Notes: generated by a model from the letters alone, not told the origin. A DNA stretch of 34,045 nucleotides from Selaginella moellendorffii (GCF_000143415.4 NW_003314351.1:711828-745872), one strand, 5' to 3'. Counted from the stretch's first letter, positions 1 through 10,857 are shown. Numbers and translations: made by a program.

Positions 1-1729
1 AATCTTTAAGCCCCAAGTGGAGCCGAAAGCGTGCCATGTGGAAGTGGCCCAAGCGAAGGCCAACCAAGTGTAACACGTTTGGACCAAAAGCTCCAACTTG
101 AAAAGTCAAGAGTGGGAGTGGAACTCCCAACAAAGTGTTCGAGGAACGAGCACGAAGCGAGCAATAAGCGAGGCTCTAAAAAAGGACCCAAGATGGAGTC
201 CGAGATGGACCCGAGATGGAGTCTGAGATAGAGTTTGAGATGGAGTCTAAGATAGAGTTCGAGATGGACCCGAGATGGAGTCCAAGATGGAGTCCAAGAT
301 GGATCCGAGATGGACTTGAGATGGAGTCCGAGATGGAGTCTAAGATGGACACGAGATGGAGTCCGAGATGGACCTAAGATGGAACCGAGATGGAGTCTTA
401 AATGGACCTGAGATGGAGTCCAAGATGGACCTGAGATGGAGTCCGAGATGGAGTCTGAGATGGAAAAAAGACCAAAACTGAGACCAAGACCGAGATGAGC
501 ATGAAGCAAGCAATAAGTGAGGCTCTAAAAAGGGACCCGAGATGGAGTCCAAGATGGAGTCTGAGATGGACCCGAGATGGACTTGAGATGGAGTTGAAGA
601 TGGAGTCTAAGATGAAGTCCGAGATAGACCCGAGATGGAGTCTGAGATGGAACCGGGACCGAGACCGAGACCAACATCGGGACCGAGTCCATGTCCGACT
701 CCGAGTTCGAGTCCAAATACTAATACAGACAATTGGATGAAAGCCCAAAGCAATCGTTCCCTAGGGGGGGAGGCTGTGGGGGGTTCCAAAAGTATAGTAG
801 GGAGAGTGTGGGGGTTGGAGCCTAGTGGAGCCAATTTGGCCAGGAAAGGCCAATTTGGCCCAGGAAGGCTGTACCCAGGTGTTGAGGTGATGAGCTGACC
901 ACTGAGAAGTCCAAAACTAGAGTGAATACGGATCAACAAGCGGGGTAGTTTGGTGAAGTGTTCAAAAGCTGGCTCTAGTTCCCCCGGGAGATCGAATGGT
1001 CGATGCTCCCAGTCCAAGTGTGGGTGGCACTACCTACTTGGATACCTGGTGTGTCTCAACAGAGCCCATGGCTAGAGAACCCAAAGGTGGAAGGCGGGGA
1101 GAGTACCCATGAGGCTCACATAGGGCCACAGTGTTCCGAAATGTTGTCCTAAAGGCCCAGACTATGGAAAGGAAGAGGAGTAGTCCTCTTGTGTAGTGAC
1201 CAAGGATACAGTTGTGTGGTGAGGAAGTCTTAGAGACCCATGGGACTTAGTGGTCAGGCCTGTCGGCCTCAATCCAATTGCAGTGTTGGCGAACACGGCC
1301 ATGGGCAGAAAGGGACTTAGTGGGGACCGGAAAAGGGATATTGGGGAAGGCTATTCCCCATGCCTGCAAGCATCCTAAGGATGCTACGGAGTGGATCTGG
1401 GATGATCACTCATGGACGGATGGCCCAGTCTTTGAGAGACGGGACTATGATGTAGGTGGTGTCAGACCACTAGTGTGACCAAGGTGAATGAGTATAGCCT
1501 TAATGTAACGGGCTGATATGTCAGTGGTACCTTGGGGTGTCAGTCATGGGATCGGACACGTGGAGCACTTGGACCAAGTGCAATGGTTGAGTGGCATGGA
1601 TGTCATTCTTGGGGCTAGCAAGTCTCTAAGTCCAAAATAGGACTTACGGAGGTTGTGAGTGAGACTCCTTCGAGTGGTCGGAGGTGTGGTTAAGTGACAA
1701 AAGTAGAATGGAAAATTTAGTCACTTACA
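1..1729 (+). repeat. LTR-A copy 1 (Ty3 long terminal repeat, start outside window)
   Basis: This copy aligns along its length with the LTR-A copies at 8453-10146 and 19510-21272. It begins about 10-20 bases inside the LTR, so the TGTGAGAC start lies before the window. It ends in ACTTACA at 1729. The order is shared by all copies: a unique leader, a tandem-repeat block, a conserved tail containing 'ccaaaagtatagtaggg', and the terminal 'aagtgac..aagtagaatgg' block. A degraded primer-binding site follows directly, so this was a 5' LTR rather than a solo LTR. Open frames inside it come from the repeat block and are not genes. Confidence 0.85.
180..665 (+). repeat. Tandem repeat block (GAGATGGAGTCC / GAGATGGACCC units) inside LTR-A
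   Basis: Imperfect 12-bp units, GAGATGGAGTCC and GAGATGGACCCG, alternate for nearly 500 bp. A second short run of the LTR leader (gcatgaagcaagcaataagt) interrupts them at about 497-535, so part of the leader and array is duplicated in this copy. The same block has a different length and unit order in the other LTR-A copies, as expected of a minisatellite carried by an LTR. All six frames stay partly open because the unit is a multiple of 3, which produces spurious long ORFs. Confidence 0.85.
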
Positions 1730-1743
1730 TAGTCCCAGAGCAT
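1730..1743 (+). other. Degraded primer-binding site after LTR-A copy 1
   Basis: The bases after the LTR end read tagtcccagagcat, against the initiator-Met tRNA primer site TGGTATCAGAGCAT typical of plant Ty3 and Ty1 elements. Three or four substitutions separate them. The better-preserved site at 6103-6113, at the same place after another LTR-A copy, supports the assignment. Confidence 0.6.
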
Positions 1744-2511
1744 CCAGCATCCTATTGCCAGGAGCAATACGCAAAATGGAGCCAAATAGAATTTGGTGCT
1801 ATTTCAATATACCGGTGGCCTAATGTAAGGATATGGGTACTCCACTAGCTAGCATGGTATGGAACTTGGGCTTAGACCCAAGTCGGATACAGAACAAGAA
1901 TAGGCACACAAGCGGGAGCTAGACTATGTTTCAAGCTAGTTGACCATGCCTGACCTACCCACTATCCCTAGTTTACATTTGGAACCCCCTATAGTGCCCC
2001 TCCACCCTGCCCTTAGCCACCCTTAGTACCAGGAGTTAGTCTTTGGGACAAGCTTGAAACTTACTAAATATGGAATGTCTCTAGATTGCAAATTTGGACA
2101 CGGGATAAACACCATTGTGTTCAAGACAATCTCTCCATTCCATAGATATGCCAAATGAGCAAATCTAAACATTTTCTATAAATACTATTTGGGACCAGAA
2201 TGAGACTAACACAAAAGGCATGATAGCAAGGGTGTTTAGCAAACACAGTAAACTATCATGTAGCAATATTAAAGGACTAGACTGAATATAGGTAGAGTAA
2301 TGGTAAGGGAAGCACCAAAGAACTTGGAATATAGCCTAAGCTAAGTGAGGAACCTCCATACAAATGGCAATGTATCTTGAGCAAAAAACCCAAGGCAAGA
2401 ACCATGGTATAGTAGAAAAACACCCTCTAGAAGTTAGAAAAGAAACTATGAAAGTAAAAGTGAAAGAAAGGAAGTAAAGGAAAAAAAAGAGAAGAAGAAC
2501 ACCTCACTAGA
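1744..2511. other. Degenerate internal retrotransposon sequence, no gene
   Basis: No long open frame and no recognisable protein motif was found here. It lies between a 5' LTR with primer site and an oppositely oriented integrase relic, so it is probably the decayed leader or gag side of the LTR-A element or later insertions. A purine-rich run at about 2455-2505 (gaaag/gaag/aaaaaaaag) could be an old polypurine tract, but nothing confirms that. Confidence 0.4.
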
Positions 2512-3450
2512 TGAAGTGTTTGAGGTGAAAGTGGTTGTGAAGATGTGGAAGTTCACATTTATCAGCATTTGCTAGCATGTATGCTTTGCCTCCAATGTGT
2601 TGCTGGACGAAGTAAGGGCCAGTCTAACAAGGAGAGAACTTTGAAGTTGGTGTGAACTCCTTGAATAGAATGAGGTTGCCATCCTCAAATAGTTTAGCTG
2701 ACTACCAGTGATTGATGACTAACTTAATCTTTTGCATGCCTCTAAGGAGATGTTTAGCTATGGCTTGTCACTGTTCTTCCAAGGCGAGAACCTCCAAGTC
2801 ACATGCATGAAGTTTCTCCTCATCATTAATTTGCATCTCTATTGTATATTGAAGTAAAATTAAAAGTGATGGCACTTGGATCACCACTGGAAGCACAGCC
2901 TTTATTCTATAGATGAGAGAGAATGGAGTTGTGGAGATGGATGTCTTGAAGGATATGTAAAATGCCCATAACATTGTAACCACGTGCTTGTGTCAATGCC
3001 TCAGGAAATCCTCCACAAGCTTTGAGATGATGGTTAATATTTTGTTGGTAGACTCTGCTTGGCCATTGCATTTAGGATAGTAGCTACTTCTCTTCACGTG
3101 CTTGACCTGTATTTGTTGGAGAAGATGCTGCATCACTTGTCCAAGGAAGCTGTTGCCACAATTGGAAATTAGAACCATAGGAACTCCAAATTGGCAAATG
3201 ATGTGCTTATAGACAAACTTTGCTGTAAACTATTGATCTACTTATCATAGAGGAATGGCCTTGCCCCATTTTGTGAAGTAGTCCATTGCTATGATGATAT
3301 ATCACTATCCTTTTGAGCTCGTGGACTGATTGGGCTGACAAAGTCAAGTCCCAATTGGAAAAAGGGACCAAGAGAAGTGATGAGCTAGAAAGGAAGGCAT
3401 GGAACATGGCTTCAAGGAGTGAACTACTAGCATTGCTCACATGCCTATAC
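2512..3450 (-). pseudogene. Ty3/gypsy integrase relic (core and C-terminal part)
   Basis: On the minus strand, fragments in shifting frames match a plant Ty3 (Tat/RIRE2-like) integrase in the correct order. Around 3250-3290 is a YIIIAMDYFTKWGKAIPL-like stretch holding the first catalytic Asp. At 3030-3180 is LISNCGNSFLG, where the second catalytic Asp has been replaced, followed by the Y(H)PxxNGQAEXTNK block with the Glu region. At 2770-2985 is the FKTSISTTPFSLIY block. At 2520-2690 is the C-terminal EFTPTSKF..TGPYFVQQ..GGKAYML region ending HLKHFI. Several frameshifts and stops interrupt it, so it is non-functional. Its orientation is opposite to the LTR-A copies on both sides, so it belongs to another element. 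Confidence 0.85.
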
Positions 3451-4603
3451 ATACTCTAAACTATCCTAGTAAATCCAAGGCCAAAAGTAGCTGTGGCACA
3501 AAAGAAGTTGTGTTGTGACCCATCCCAAGAAATGCACCATATAAGAATGGAAAGGATGAAGCAGTTCAAGGATCTTATGTTTAAGATTCTATTGGGAACT
3601 TGCCTAAATCCAAGTACACTACAATGTGCTATAAGGCTGTTGGGACCACAAAGGAGGTAGCCTCAGCAACCAAGACAAAAATCCCTAAATCCCAAAGTAA
3701 AGCTGAAAGTGAGTTATGTAATAGTGGCTGAAGTTGAAGTCTAACGAGCATAATATATTTGGAACAAAAGCTCCAACTTGAAAAGTCAAGAGTGGGAGTG
3801 GAACTCCCAAAAACGTGCTTGAAGAAGGAGCATGAAGCGATTGATAAGCAAGTTTCTAGAAAAGGAGAAAAGAAGGACTAACACTTGGAGGTGTCATAAC
3901 ATGTGGAAATGTTAGGATCAAGTTCGAGACCAAGTCCAAGATAAAATCTAAGACCAAATTCAAGATTGAGTCCAAAACTGAGACAAAGACTAAAACCAAG
4001 TTTGAGTATGAGTTCGAATTTGAGCCAAAGGGGTAAAAGCCCAAAGTGATTGTCTCCCAAACCTTGGGGGGTTGGTAAGTTCCTGCAGGATAGTAGGGGG
4101 ATGACTCTAGGGGAATCAATGTGATCAAAGAAGCTATACTTTAGGTGATGATATAAACACTAGGCAATCCATGGCTAGAGTGTACATGGATGGACAAGTG
4201 GGGTGATTGGTGAAGTGTTCAAGAGCCAACTCATTTGGGAAACTGAATTGTCAATACTCCCAATTCAAGTGTGGGTGGTACTACTTACATGGATACCTTG
4301 TAGGGCTCATCAAAACCTCACTCTAGTGATATAGTTGAAGCACCCTAGTGGCGGAAGGTGGGGAGAGTACTTATAAGGTTTATGTTAGATTGTGGTTTTT
4401 CGAAATGTCATTCCAAAGTCCTTAATAGCGGAAAGGAAGAGAAGTGGCTCTCTTTTTTAGTAACCAAGAGTATGGTTATGTGGTGAGGAAGTCCTAGAGA
4501 TTAATGGGACTTAATGGTCGGGCCTTTAGGCCTTAACTGAGTGGTGGTGTTGGTAAACATTACTACATATGAAGAGGGACTTAGTGAGGATTGAAGAAGG
4601 GAT

Positions 4604-5727
4604 TGTAAGGAACCAACTCGCCGAGGTGTCGTAGGCTAAATGAACCCCGAAAGCATGACCAAAATGACAAAGAGTTTATTGGATGGGACCAAGTTGAAGA
4701 TCGAGTCCAAGACCGACTCTGAGACCGAGTTCGAGATATAGTCCGGAATCGAGTCCGAGGCCGACTCGGGGACCGAGTTCGAGACGGAGTCCGAGATCCG
4801 AAATCGAGTTCGAGACCGAGTCCGAGGTCGGGTCCAAGATCGGGTCCGAGATGGAGTCTGAGATCGAGTCCGAGACCGAATCTGAAGTCGGATCCGAAAT
4901 CGAGTCCGAGATCGAGCCAGAGACTAAGTCCAAATACTAATACGGGTCAAGGGGTGAAAGCCCAAAGCGTGCGTCTCCGGGGGGGGGGGGGGGGCTGCAG
5001 GGGGTTCCAAAAGTATAGTAGGGATAGTGAGGTCCAAGAACCAGTTTTGAAGGGACTCTCCAGTGGGGCTTCCAAACCGACTTGAGGTTGAAACTGGGAC
5101 CGAGGGGCCTTGGGTGGGAGTGAGTATGGACTTGGTTGGTGCTAGAGGGGCCATCCAAGGAAGTGCTCAAGAGCAGCTCCCACTCCCGAAAGGGAAACCG
5201 ACTGTGGTGCTCCCGGCTCATGTGGAGTGGTGCCCCACTTGAGTACCACATGGCTCATTGGTCCTCGCCCTTCCTAGGGGCTTGGGCCTTCCTTCTGGAT
5301 GGAAGTGGGGGGGTAGAGGTACCCATACCGGGCCATTAGGCCACGGTGTTTTGCCCCGGCGTCCCGAAGCAAGTGTTGCACCCAAGACTTGGGATTTAGA
5401 GGGTCCCATGATCAAGTCTTGTGGTACCAAGGGGTGTTAGGAACCTGGAGGCTTGGTGTGCTTGGCTGCTTGTGCCTGCGGGGAGTGTAGCCGAACCTTA
5501 AGTCCAGTCTAACCCGGGGAGGGGGATTGGGAGAGATTGGGAATCCGTGGATGGATGGCTAACGCTCCGTTGCTCATGCAGTGAGTAGCTGAAACCAAGT
5601 AAGACCAAGTAGGAGTTGGTACCATTTGCGGGAACCTTGGCGGGGGAACTTAGCAAAAGCCAAGGCAGTGTTGGACGGATAGACGAGGTAAGCGGGCAAA
5701 TTGAAAAGGAAAAATTTGTGGCTTACA
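4604..5727 (+). mobile_element. Solo LTR-B with target-site duplication GGGAT
   Basis: This 1124-bp element begins TGTAAGGAACC and ends GTGGCTTACA. It is flanked by GGGAT at 4599-4603 and 5728-5732. The same LTR occurs in the opposite orientation at 30292-31420, where a primer site and gag follow it. Here no internal region remains, so it is a solo LTR left by recombination between two LTRs. It is nested in LTR-A copy 2. Inside are a GAGTCC/GAGATC-type repeat block (about 4685-4930) and a 16-G run (4979-4994). Confidence 0.93.
4685..4930 (+). repeat. Hexamer-based tandem repeat block inside LTR-B
   Basis: Units such as GAGTCC, GAGACC and GAGATC alternate for about 250 bp. Directly after the block, LTR-B and LTR-A share 'caaatactaatac' and 'gtgaaagcccaaagc', so the block occupies the same place in both LTR families. 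Confidence 0.8.
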
Positions 5728-6102
5728 GGGATATTGAGGGATGTTATTCTTCATATCTTAGAGCATTCTAAGGATGCTAAGGTATGGTTATAGGAGGACC
5801 ACTTATAGAGAGATGGTTTAGATTTGGAAAGGCATGGGTAGTCTTGGACTACCAATGAGACAGTGAAAATGAATATGGGTTTACCATAAAGGGCTAGCAT
5901 ATTGATAGTACCTTTGAGTGTCTTAAGTGGGATTAAAACGTGGAGCACTTAAACCAAGTGCAAAGTTGGTATAGCTTTGAGATCACCTCTAGGGCTCAAG
6001 TTGGGATGAGGAACTATGAAGGTTATGAGTGAGACTTCTCCAAATGGTCAAAGGTGTAATTAAGTGACTAAAGTAGAATGAAAATTTAAATAATTTACAA
6101 CT

Positions 6103-6113
6103 TGGTATCAGAG
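6103..6113 (+). other. Primer-binding site for initiator-Met tRNA
   Basis: TGGTATCAGAG starts three bases after the end of LTR-A copy 2. It matches the standard plant retrotransposon primer site complementary to the 3' end of initiator-Met tRNA and fixes the plus orientation of LTR-A. Any gag-pol downstream is lost: 6114-6502 holds no recognisable coding sequence. Confidence 0.8.
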
Positions 6114-6502
6114 TTATTCTTTAGTTCAGCTTTTATTAGCAGTCAAGTATATCAACCTGATGTTGACATCTAAATATCCTAGGAGTGGGGCTAGATTCAA
6201 GGAAATGGATGTTAGAAGAGCGGGGCTCTATATTTTGATTCATATGTTATTTGTAAGAATTATGGTGGATAGAAACAGGGTTGATAAGAGAACTACTTTA
6301 GGATCTTGGGAACTATAGAAGTTTTTCTCTAGAGAGTTAAGGATGTAATCAATATAAGAGCATAATTTTGTAAAAATGGCTTTAATGTGGTTGTGGTAAA
6401 TAACTAAAGTTATGAACACTTGAAGGAAAGGAACTCTTAACAAAGTCTATGAACTCAAAATGTAATCTTAAGTTACTAATATGCCTTATAAGCAATTCCA
6501 AG

Positions 6503-7009
6503 TGTACATAAAGAACCAACTCCCCGAGGTGTTTCCGAGACCGAAGTCCAAGATCCGAGATCGAGTCCGAGATCGACTCTGAGACTGAGTTCGAGACCAA
6601 GTCCGAGATCCGAGATTGGGTCCGAGACGAATTCGAGATTGAGTTCGAGATAGAGTCCGAGGTCAAGTCCAAAATTGAGTCCAAGACCAAGTCTGAGGTC
6701 AAGTCTAAGATCAAGCCTAAGACTGATACCAAGTCCAAATACTAATACAAGTCGTAAAGTGTGTGTCTCCCGAGGTGTTAAGCACCAACTTTGACCATGT
6801 GGTCAATGTCGGTCTAAGGGAGGCTCAAGGGTATATTAAGGCATGTTAGGGTAAAGGACTTAACCTACCCTAGGGCTCACAGTGGAGCAATAGCACAGTG
6901 GAAGGTTTTGAGCTAGCTGAAGGGTGGTTGGGTGGTGAGGAACCTCAAGAGGAGGCGTAGCGTACTCTAGGAAGACTAAGTCTCTATCTTTTTGAACTGG
7001 ATCATAACA
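6503..7009 (+). repeat. LTR-C: short LTR with an LTR-B-like start
   Basis: It begins TGTACATAAAG then GAACCAACTCCCCGAGGTGT, nearly the LTR-B start, and continues into a GAGTCC/GAGATC repeat block to about 6740. The second half (6780-7009) is unlike LTR-B. It ends in ..ATAACA directly before a primer-binding site and a gag reading frame, so it works as a 5' LTR of about 507 bp. The start coordinate is inferred from the TG..CA rule. No target duplication could be checked because the element's other end is missing. Confidence 0.6.
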
Positions 7010-7010
7010 T

Positions 7011-7022
7011 TGGTATCAAAGA
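7011..7022 (+). other. Primer-binding site of the LTR-C element
   Basis: TGGTATCAAAGA lies one base after the end of LTR-C and 11 bases before a gag-like ATG. It differs by one base from the TGGTATCAGAG form at 6103. Confidence 0.75.
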
Positions 7023-7033
7023 AGTTGGTTGCA

Positions 7034-7494
7034 ATGGCCGACCAAGCTGAACACTGGAATCTTATTATCGATGGTGGTGCCGACGATGGTGCTGACGGAG
7101 CTACGGAGATTTGAACCATTCAAGATGTGGTTCATGAGCTATGAGCTCTTAATCAAAATCAGCAAGATATGCAAGACGAGATGTATGGTATGATGGATAC
7201 CATGTGTGGGCATGTTGAGATTGACTCAAGATTCCAACCTTTTCCGGAAATGGTGGTGTGGACGAGTGTCTTGCTTGGCTAGCCAATGTGAAGAAGTTTT
7301 TGGCTACTAGTAGAACTCCAGATGCAAAGGCTTTAGTGGATATTCTAATGGTTTTACGTGATGTGGGTCTTCGATGGTGGAATTGGCTTGAGGAGTCTCG
7401 TATTGTGGATAAGAAACCACCAATGTCAACCATGGATGAGTTTGAGGCTGTTTTTCATTTACGTTCTCTAATATCAAATGTTACTTTAGGGTGA
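7034..7494 (+). pseudogene. Ty3 gag relic (N-terminal part)
   Basis: The reading frame starts at ATG 7034 (MADQAEHWN..), just after the primer site, where gag is expected. It has in-frame TGA codons at 7112-7114 and 7142-7144. It continues through a Gln/Asp/Met-rich helix to SRFQPF, then shifts frame near 7240 into the 7258-7494 frame containing VDECLAWLANVKKFL, RWWNWLEESR and a FEAVFHLRSL end. This is the usual capsid pattern of plant Ty3 gag (a short charged N terminus, then the capsid WW region). The rest of gag and all of pol is absent, cut off at about 7495 by unrelated repeat DNA. Confidence 0.7.
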
Positions 7495-8069
7495 ATTACC
7501 ATAAAATAACTATAAACTAGAACTTAACCCTTAGACATATGTGTAAGCAACCAAAGAGAACAACTTGAGAGATGATCCATGAAGTTCAAATATAAAGAAA
7601 AAGGGCTTATGAATAAAAGTGCACCCCTTTTTTCAATTGGTTAACTGTCTTGGGATACTTGGGGTTTAGCATCCTTGGGTTTGAATAGTATTGGATCTTG
7701 GTGATCTCTTGGGAAGTTCGTATCTTCCTAAGAGGATTGTATCTAGAGATAGACATTATGGATACATCAAGAGTTGATGATCTATGATGTATCTTCACAC
7801 ACCTATCTGCATCAAATGTATCTTCATCATAGTGATTTTCTCTACAGTAACGTATCCGCATAGAAAATCACCTAAATATTTCAAATATTTGGATTTCACA
7901 TATGTGTACCAAATACAACATGAGCTACTAACGCATCACAAATTGTTTGAGCATCTAATATTGTCTCTCCAATTTCTCTTGCATCTCTAGGAGGATAATC
8001 ATATTCAACGAATGTTCCTCGCTCGACAACGTCGCTCTAGCCTACTTTGTTGTGCTGCTAAAGTTGCCT
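7495..8069 (+). repeat. Dispersed noncoding repeat (TGTAAGCAACCAAAGAG family)
   Basis: From about 7552 the sequence starting TGTAAGCAACCAAAGAG, with 'cttatgaataaaagtgca' further in, recurs at 11448-11640 (plus) and in reverse at 10858-11015. The TG start suggests another LTR or a related repeat end, but no matching end or duplication was found. Small open frames here have no recognisable motif. Confidence 0.55.
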
Positions 8070-8452
8070 TGACCTCAGGCCAGCTGTCTGTAGCAGGAAA
8101 TTGAGACCAGGTGCCTTGCTCCATATGTTGATCAGCCCAATGGCCAAGCTGAAAATTGAGGCTACAGCCAGGACCATTTTTATTCTGGCTAGGCCAGCGG
8201 CCAGAATCGGGATTTTGGCCGAGCAGACTAGACTAGCAGCCAGAATCAAGATTCTGGCCAGGCTAACCAACCTAGTGGCCAGAACTAATTCTAGCTAGGC
8301 TGACAAGCCCAACAGCCAAAATCTAGATTTTGGCTGGGCTGACCAGCCTAGCAGCCAAAATGAATATTCTGGCTGGGCTGGAAGCCCTTGCTAGAATGTT
8401 CATTTTGGCTGGGCTGACCAGCCCAATGGCCAGAATGAAGATTCTAGCCGGG
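8070..8452 (+). repeat. Palindromic tandem array (left part), unit about 40 bp
   Basis: Units of the form ccagaatgaagattctggc (an inverted repeat) plus 'tgggctgaccagcccaacgg' (also self-complementary) repeat about nine times with divergence. The array resumes at 10147-10250 on the other side of the inserted LTR-A, so it was one array before the insertion. The short ORFs in it reflect the repeat, not a gene. Confidence 0.75.
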
Positions 8453-10146
8453 TGTGAGACACAAAATCCCTAGGCCCCAAGGTGGAGCCGAAAGGGTGCC
8501 ACGTGGTAGTGGCTGAAGCGAAAGCTAAACGAGCATAACACGTTTGGACTAAAAGCTCCGACTTGAAAAAGTTGAGAGTGGGAGTGGAACTCCCAACAAA
8601 GTGCTCGAGGAATGAGCACAAAGCGAGCAATAAGTGAGGCTCCAAAAAGGGACCCAAAAGGACCAACACATGACACATGGACGTGTCTGAGATGGACCCG
8701 AGTTGGAGTCCGAAGTGGAGTCCGAGAAGGACCCCGAGATGGAGTCCGAGGTGGAGTCCGAGGTGGACCCGAGATGGATCCAAGATTGAGTCCGAAACGG
8801 ACCCGAGATGGAGTCTGAGATGGACCTGAAATGGATCCGAGATGGAGTCCAAGATGGAGTCCGAGATGGAGTCCGAGATGGACCTGAGATGGAGTCCGAG
8901 ATGGACCCGAGGTGGAGTCCGAGATGGACCCGAGATGGAGTCCGAGATGGAGTCCAAGATGGACCCGAGATGGAGTCTGAAATGGAGTCCGAGATGGAGT
9001 CCGAGATGGACCCGAGATGGAGTCCGAGATGGACCCGAGATGGAGTCCGAAGTCGAGACCGAGACTGGGACCGAGACCGGGACCGAGACTGAGACCGAGA
9101 TGGGACCGAGACCGAGACCGAGACTGGACCGAGACCGAGTCCGAGTCCGAGAGGGTGAAAGCCCAAAGCATTCGTCTCCCAAACCCTGGGGGGTTTTGTG
9201 AGCTCCAAAAGTATAGTAAGGGGGAGGACTGCAGTGGAGCCAGTTTGGCCAGGAAAGGCCAGTTTGGCCCAGGAAGGCCGGACCCAGTGTTGGGTGATGA
9301 GCTGCCCACTGTGAAGTCCGAGACTAGAGTGAACACGGACCGACAAGCGGGGTAGCTTGGTGAAGTGTTCAAGAGCCGACTCTAGTTCCCCCGAGAGATC
9401 GACTGGCCGATGCTCCCAGTCCAAGTGTGGGTGGCACTACCTACTTGGATACCTAGTGTGGCTCAACGGAACCTCGCTCTAAGCCCATGGCTAGAGCACC
9501 AAAAGGTGAGAGGTGGGGAGAGTACCCATAAGGCTTGCGTAAGGCCACGGTGTTCCGAAATGTTGGCCCGAAGTCCCAGACTGTGGAAAGGAAGAGGAGT
9601 AGCCCTCTAGTGTGGTGACAAGGGACATAGTCACACAGTAAGGAAGTCCTAGAGGACAGTTGGACTTAGTGGTCGGGCCTATGGGCCTTGATCCAGTGGC
9701 AGTGTTGGTGAACACGACCATGGACAGGAAGGGACTTGGCGGGGACCGGAAAGGAGACATTGGGGAAGGTTATTCCTCATGTCTACAGGCATCCTGAGGA
9801 TGTTATGGAGTGGATCTGGGATAACCACTCATGGATGGATGGCCTAGTCTTTGAGAGATGGGATTGTAATGTAGGTGGTGTTGGACCACCGATGTGACCA
9901 AGGTGAATGGGCATGGCCTAGCGTAACAGGCTGGTATGTCAGTGGTACCTTGGGGTGTCGGTCATCAGATCGGACACGTGGAGCACTTGGGCCAAGTGCA
10001 AAAGTTGAGTGGCGTGGATGCTATTCACGGGGCTCGCAAGCCACAAGTTCTGAATGGGACTTATGGAGGTTGTGAATGAGACTCCTCTAAGTGGTCGGAT
10101 GTGCGGTTAAGTGACTAAAGTAAAATGGAAAAATTAGTCGCTTACA
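8453..10146 (+). mobile_element. Solo LTR-A with target-site duplication CCGGG
   Basis: The element is 1694 bp, starts TGTGAGACAC and ends GTCGCTTACA. CCGGG occurs at 8448-8452 and 10147-10151. No internal sequence is present, so this is a solo LTR. It interrupts the palindromic tandem array. The repeat block lies at about 8690-9055, followed by gagaccgagac-type hexamers to about 9150. The long minus-strand frames across 8400-9424 (Ser/Arg/Leu/His repeats) come from this block. Confidence 0.95.
8690..9150 (+). repeat. Tandem repeat block inside solo LTR-A (8453 copy)
   Basis: GAGATGGAGTCC and GAGATGGACCC units, then GAGACCGAGACT-like hexamers. Unit number and order differ from the blocks at 180-665 and 19738-20275, so the array length varies between LTR copies. 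Confidence 0.85.
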
Positions 10147-10250
10147 CCGGGCTGATTAGCCCAACGGCTAGAATCTTCATCTTGGCCTAGCTGGAGGCTA
10201 GAAAGGCTAGAATGAAGATTCTAGCTAGGCTGGAAGCTATAACCAATTGG
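10147..10250 (+). repeat. Palindromic tandem array (right part)
   Basis: This continues the 8070-8452 array after the LTR insertion: gggctgattagcccaacggc, then gaatgaagattctagc. The first five bases (CCGGG) are the target-site duplication of the solo LTR. Confidence 0.75.
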
Positions 10251-10610
10251 AGGCATTGCAAAAGGAGCTGCAGAAGAAAGGGCTACTGAAGAAGGGGCTT
10301 ATTCTTCATCTTGTTGTTGAACCTGTTGAACCTAGATGATGTGTATGAATGCATGAATGAAGAAGGAGAGAATAAAGAATACCTGTTGTTGCTGCTAATT
10401 AGAACTTGAAGAAGTGTTGGGGCTTCCTCCCATGCCTCGGAAGAGCCCAAAACACCCTGCTCCTCACACCATAGTCACAGCCGCTCTTGCCCAAAGTTAG
10501 GGTGCCAAGTTGAGGCATGCAGTTGACATAGCAGGCAACTACATGTAGAAGAGAGAGAATATAAACTTAAGGGTCCTAGGGTCCTAAAATTTTACATAAG
10601 AATTTTGTTG

Positions 10611-10683
10611 CCCCCTAACTAAGAGTTTTTTTAAGAGTTTAGGTGTGGAAACCCTACTCTTAATAAAAATCTTAGTTAGGGGG
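10611..10683. repeat. Foldback (hairpin) sequence, MITE-like
   Basis: CCCCCTAACTAAGAGTTTTT at 10611-10630 pairs with AAAAATCTTAGTTAGGGGG at 10665-10683 with one bulged base, around a loop of about 34 bases. A further cccccTAACTAAG copy follows at about 10694, and cccctaacccataaa/tttacgggttag forms another short stem at 10734-10760. It could be a small inverted-repeat element or a palindrome-rich noncoding repeat. The rest of 10251-10857 shows no gene. Confidence 0.6.
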
Positions 10684-10857
10684 TAAAAGTTAGGACCCCC
10701 TAACTAAGTATTCAATGTGAAAACAATTTCACCCCCTAACCCATAAATTTTACGGGTTAGAGGGTTGGTGCGGAACGGCCCCAATAAAATCAAACTTTAA
10801 ATCTTTCTAAATCTAATGTAACCTCCTGAATGTGGACTTCCTGAGAGGTCACTCAGT

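Larger units (their letters stand above)
3668..6099 (+). repeat. LTR-A copy 2 (diverged 5' LTR, interrupted by solo LTR-B)
   Basis: This is an older, diverged LTR-A. It starts near 3668 (accaagacaaaaatccc, compared with the canonical start) and ends taatttaca at 6099. The stretch 4604-5732 is a later insertion (LTR-B plus one duplication copy). After it the LTR-A alignment resumes with attgagg..cttagagcattctaaggatgctaagg. The repeat block is short in this copy (about 3900-4020). The primer-binding site at 6103 shows it was the 5' LTR of an element running to the right. Confidence 0.8.

Noticed and set aside
5067-5440. Short ORFs in LTR-B (about 60-100 codons) repeated at 30570-31065
   Set aside because: The same LTR in both places explains the repetition; no start context, domain or codon signal supports a gene.
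8400-9424. Long overlapping ORFs (up to 300 codons) rich in Ser/Arg/Leu/His
   Set aside because: They come from the 12-bp and 6-bp tandem units of LTR-A, which keep all frames open; the same happens at 1-1017, 4676-4933, 19498-20550 and 31079-31348.
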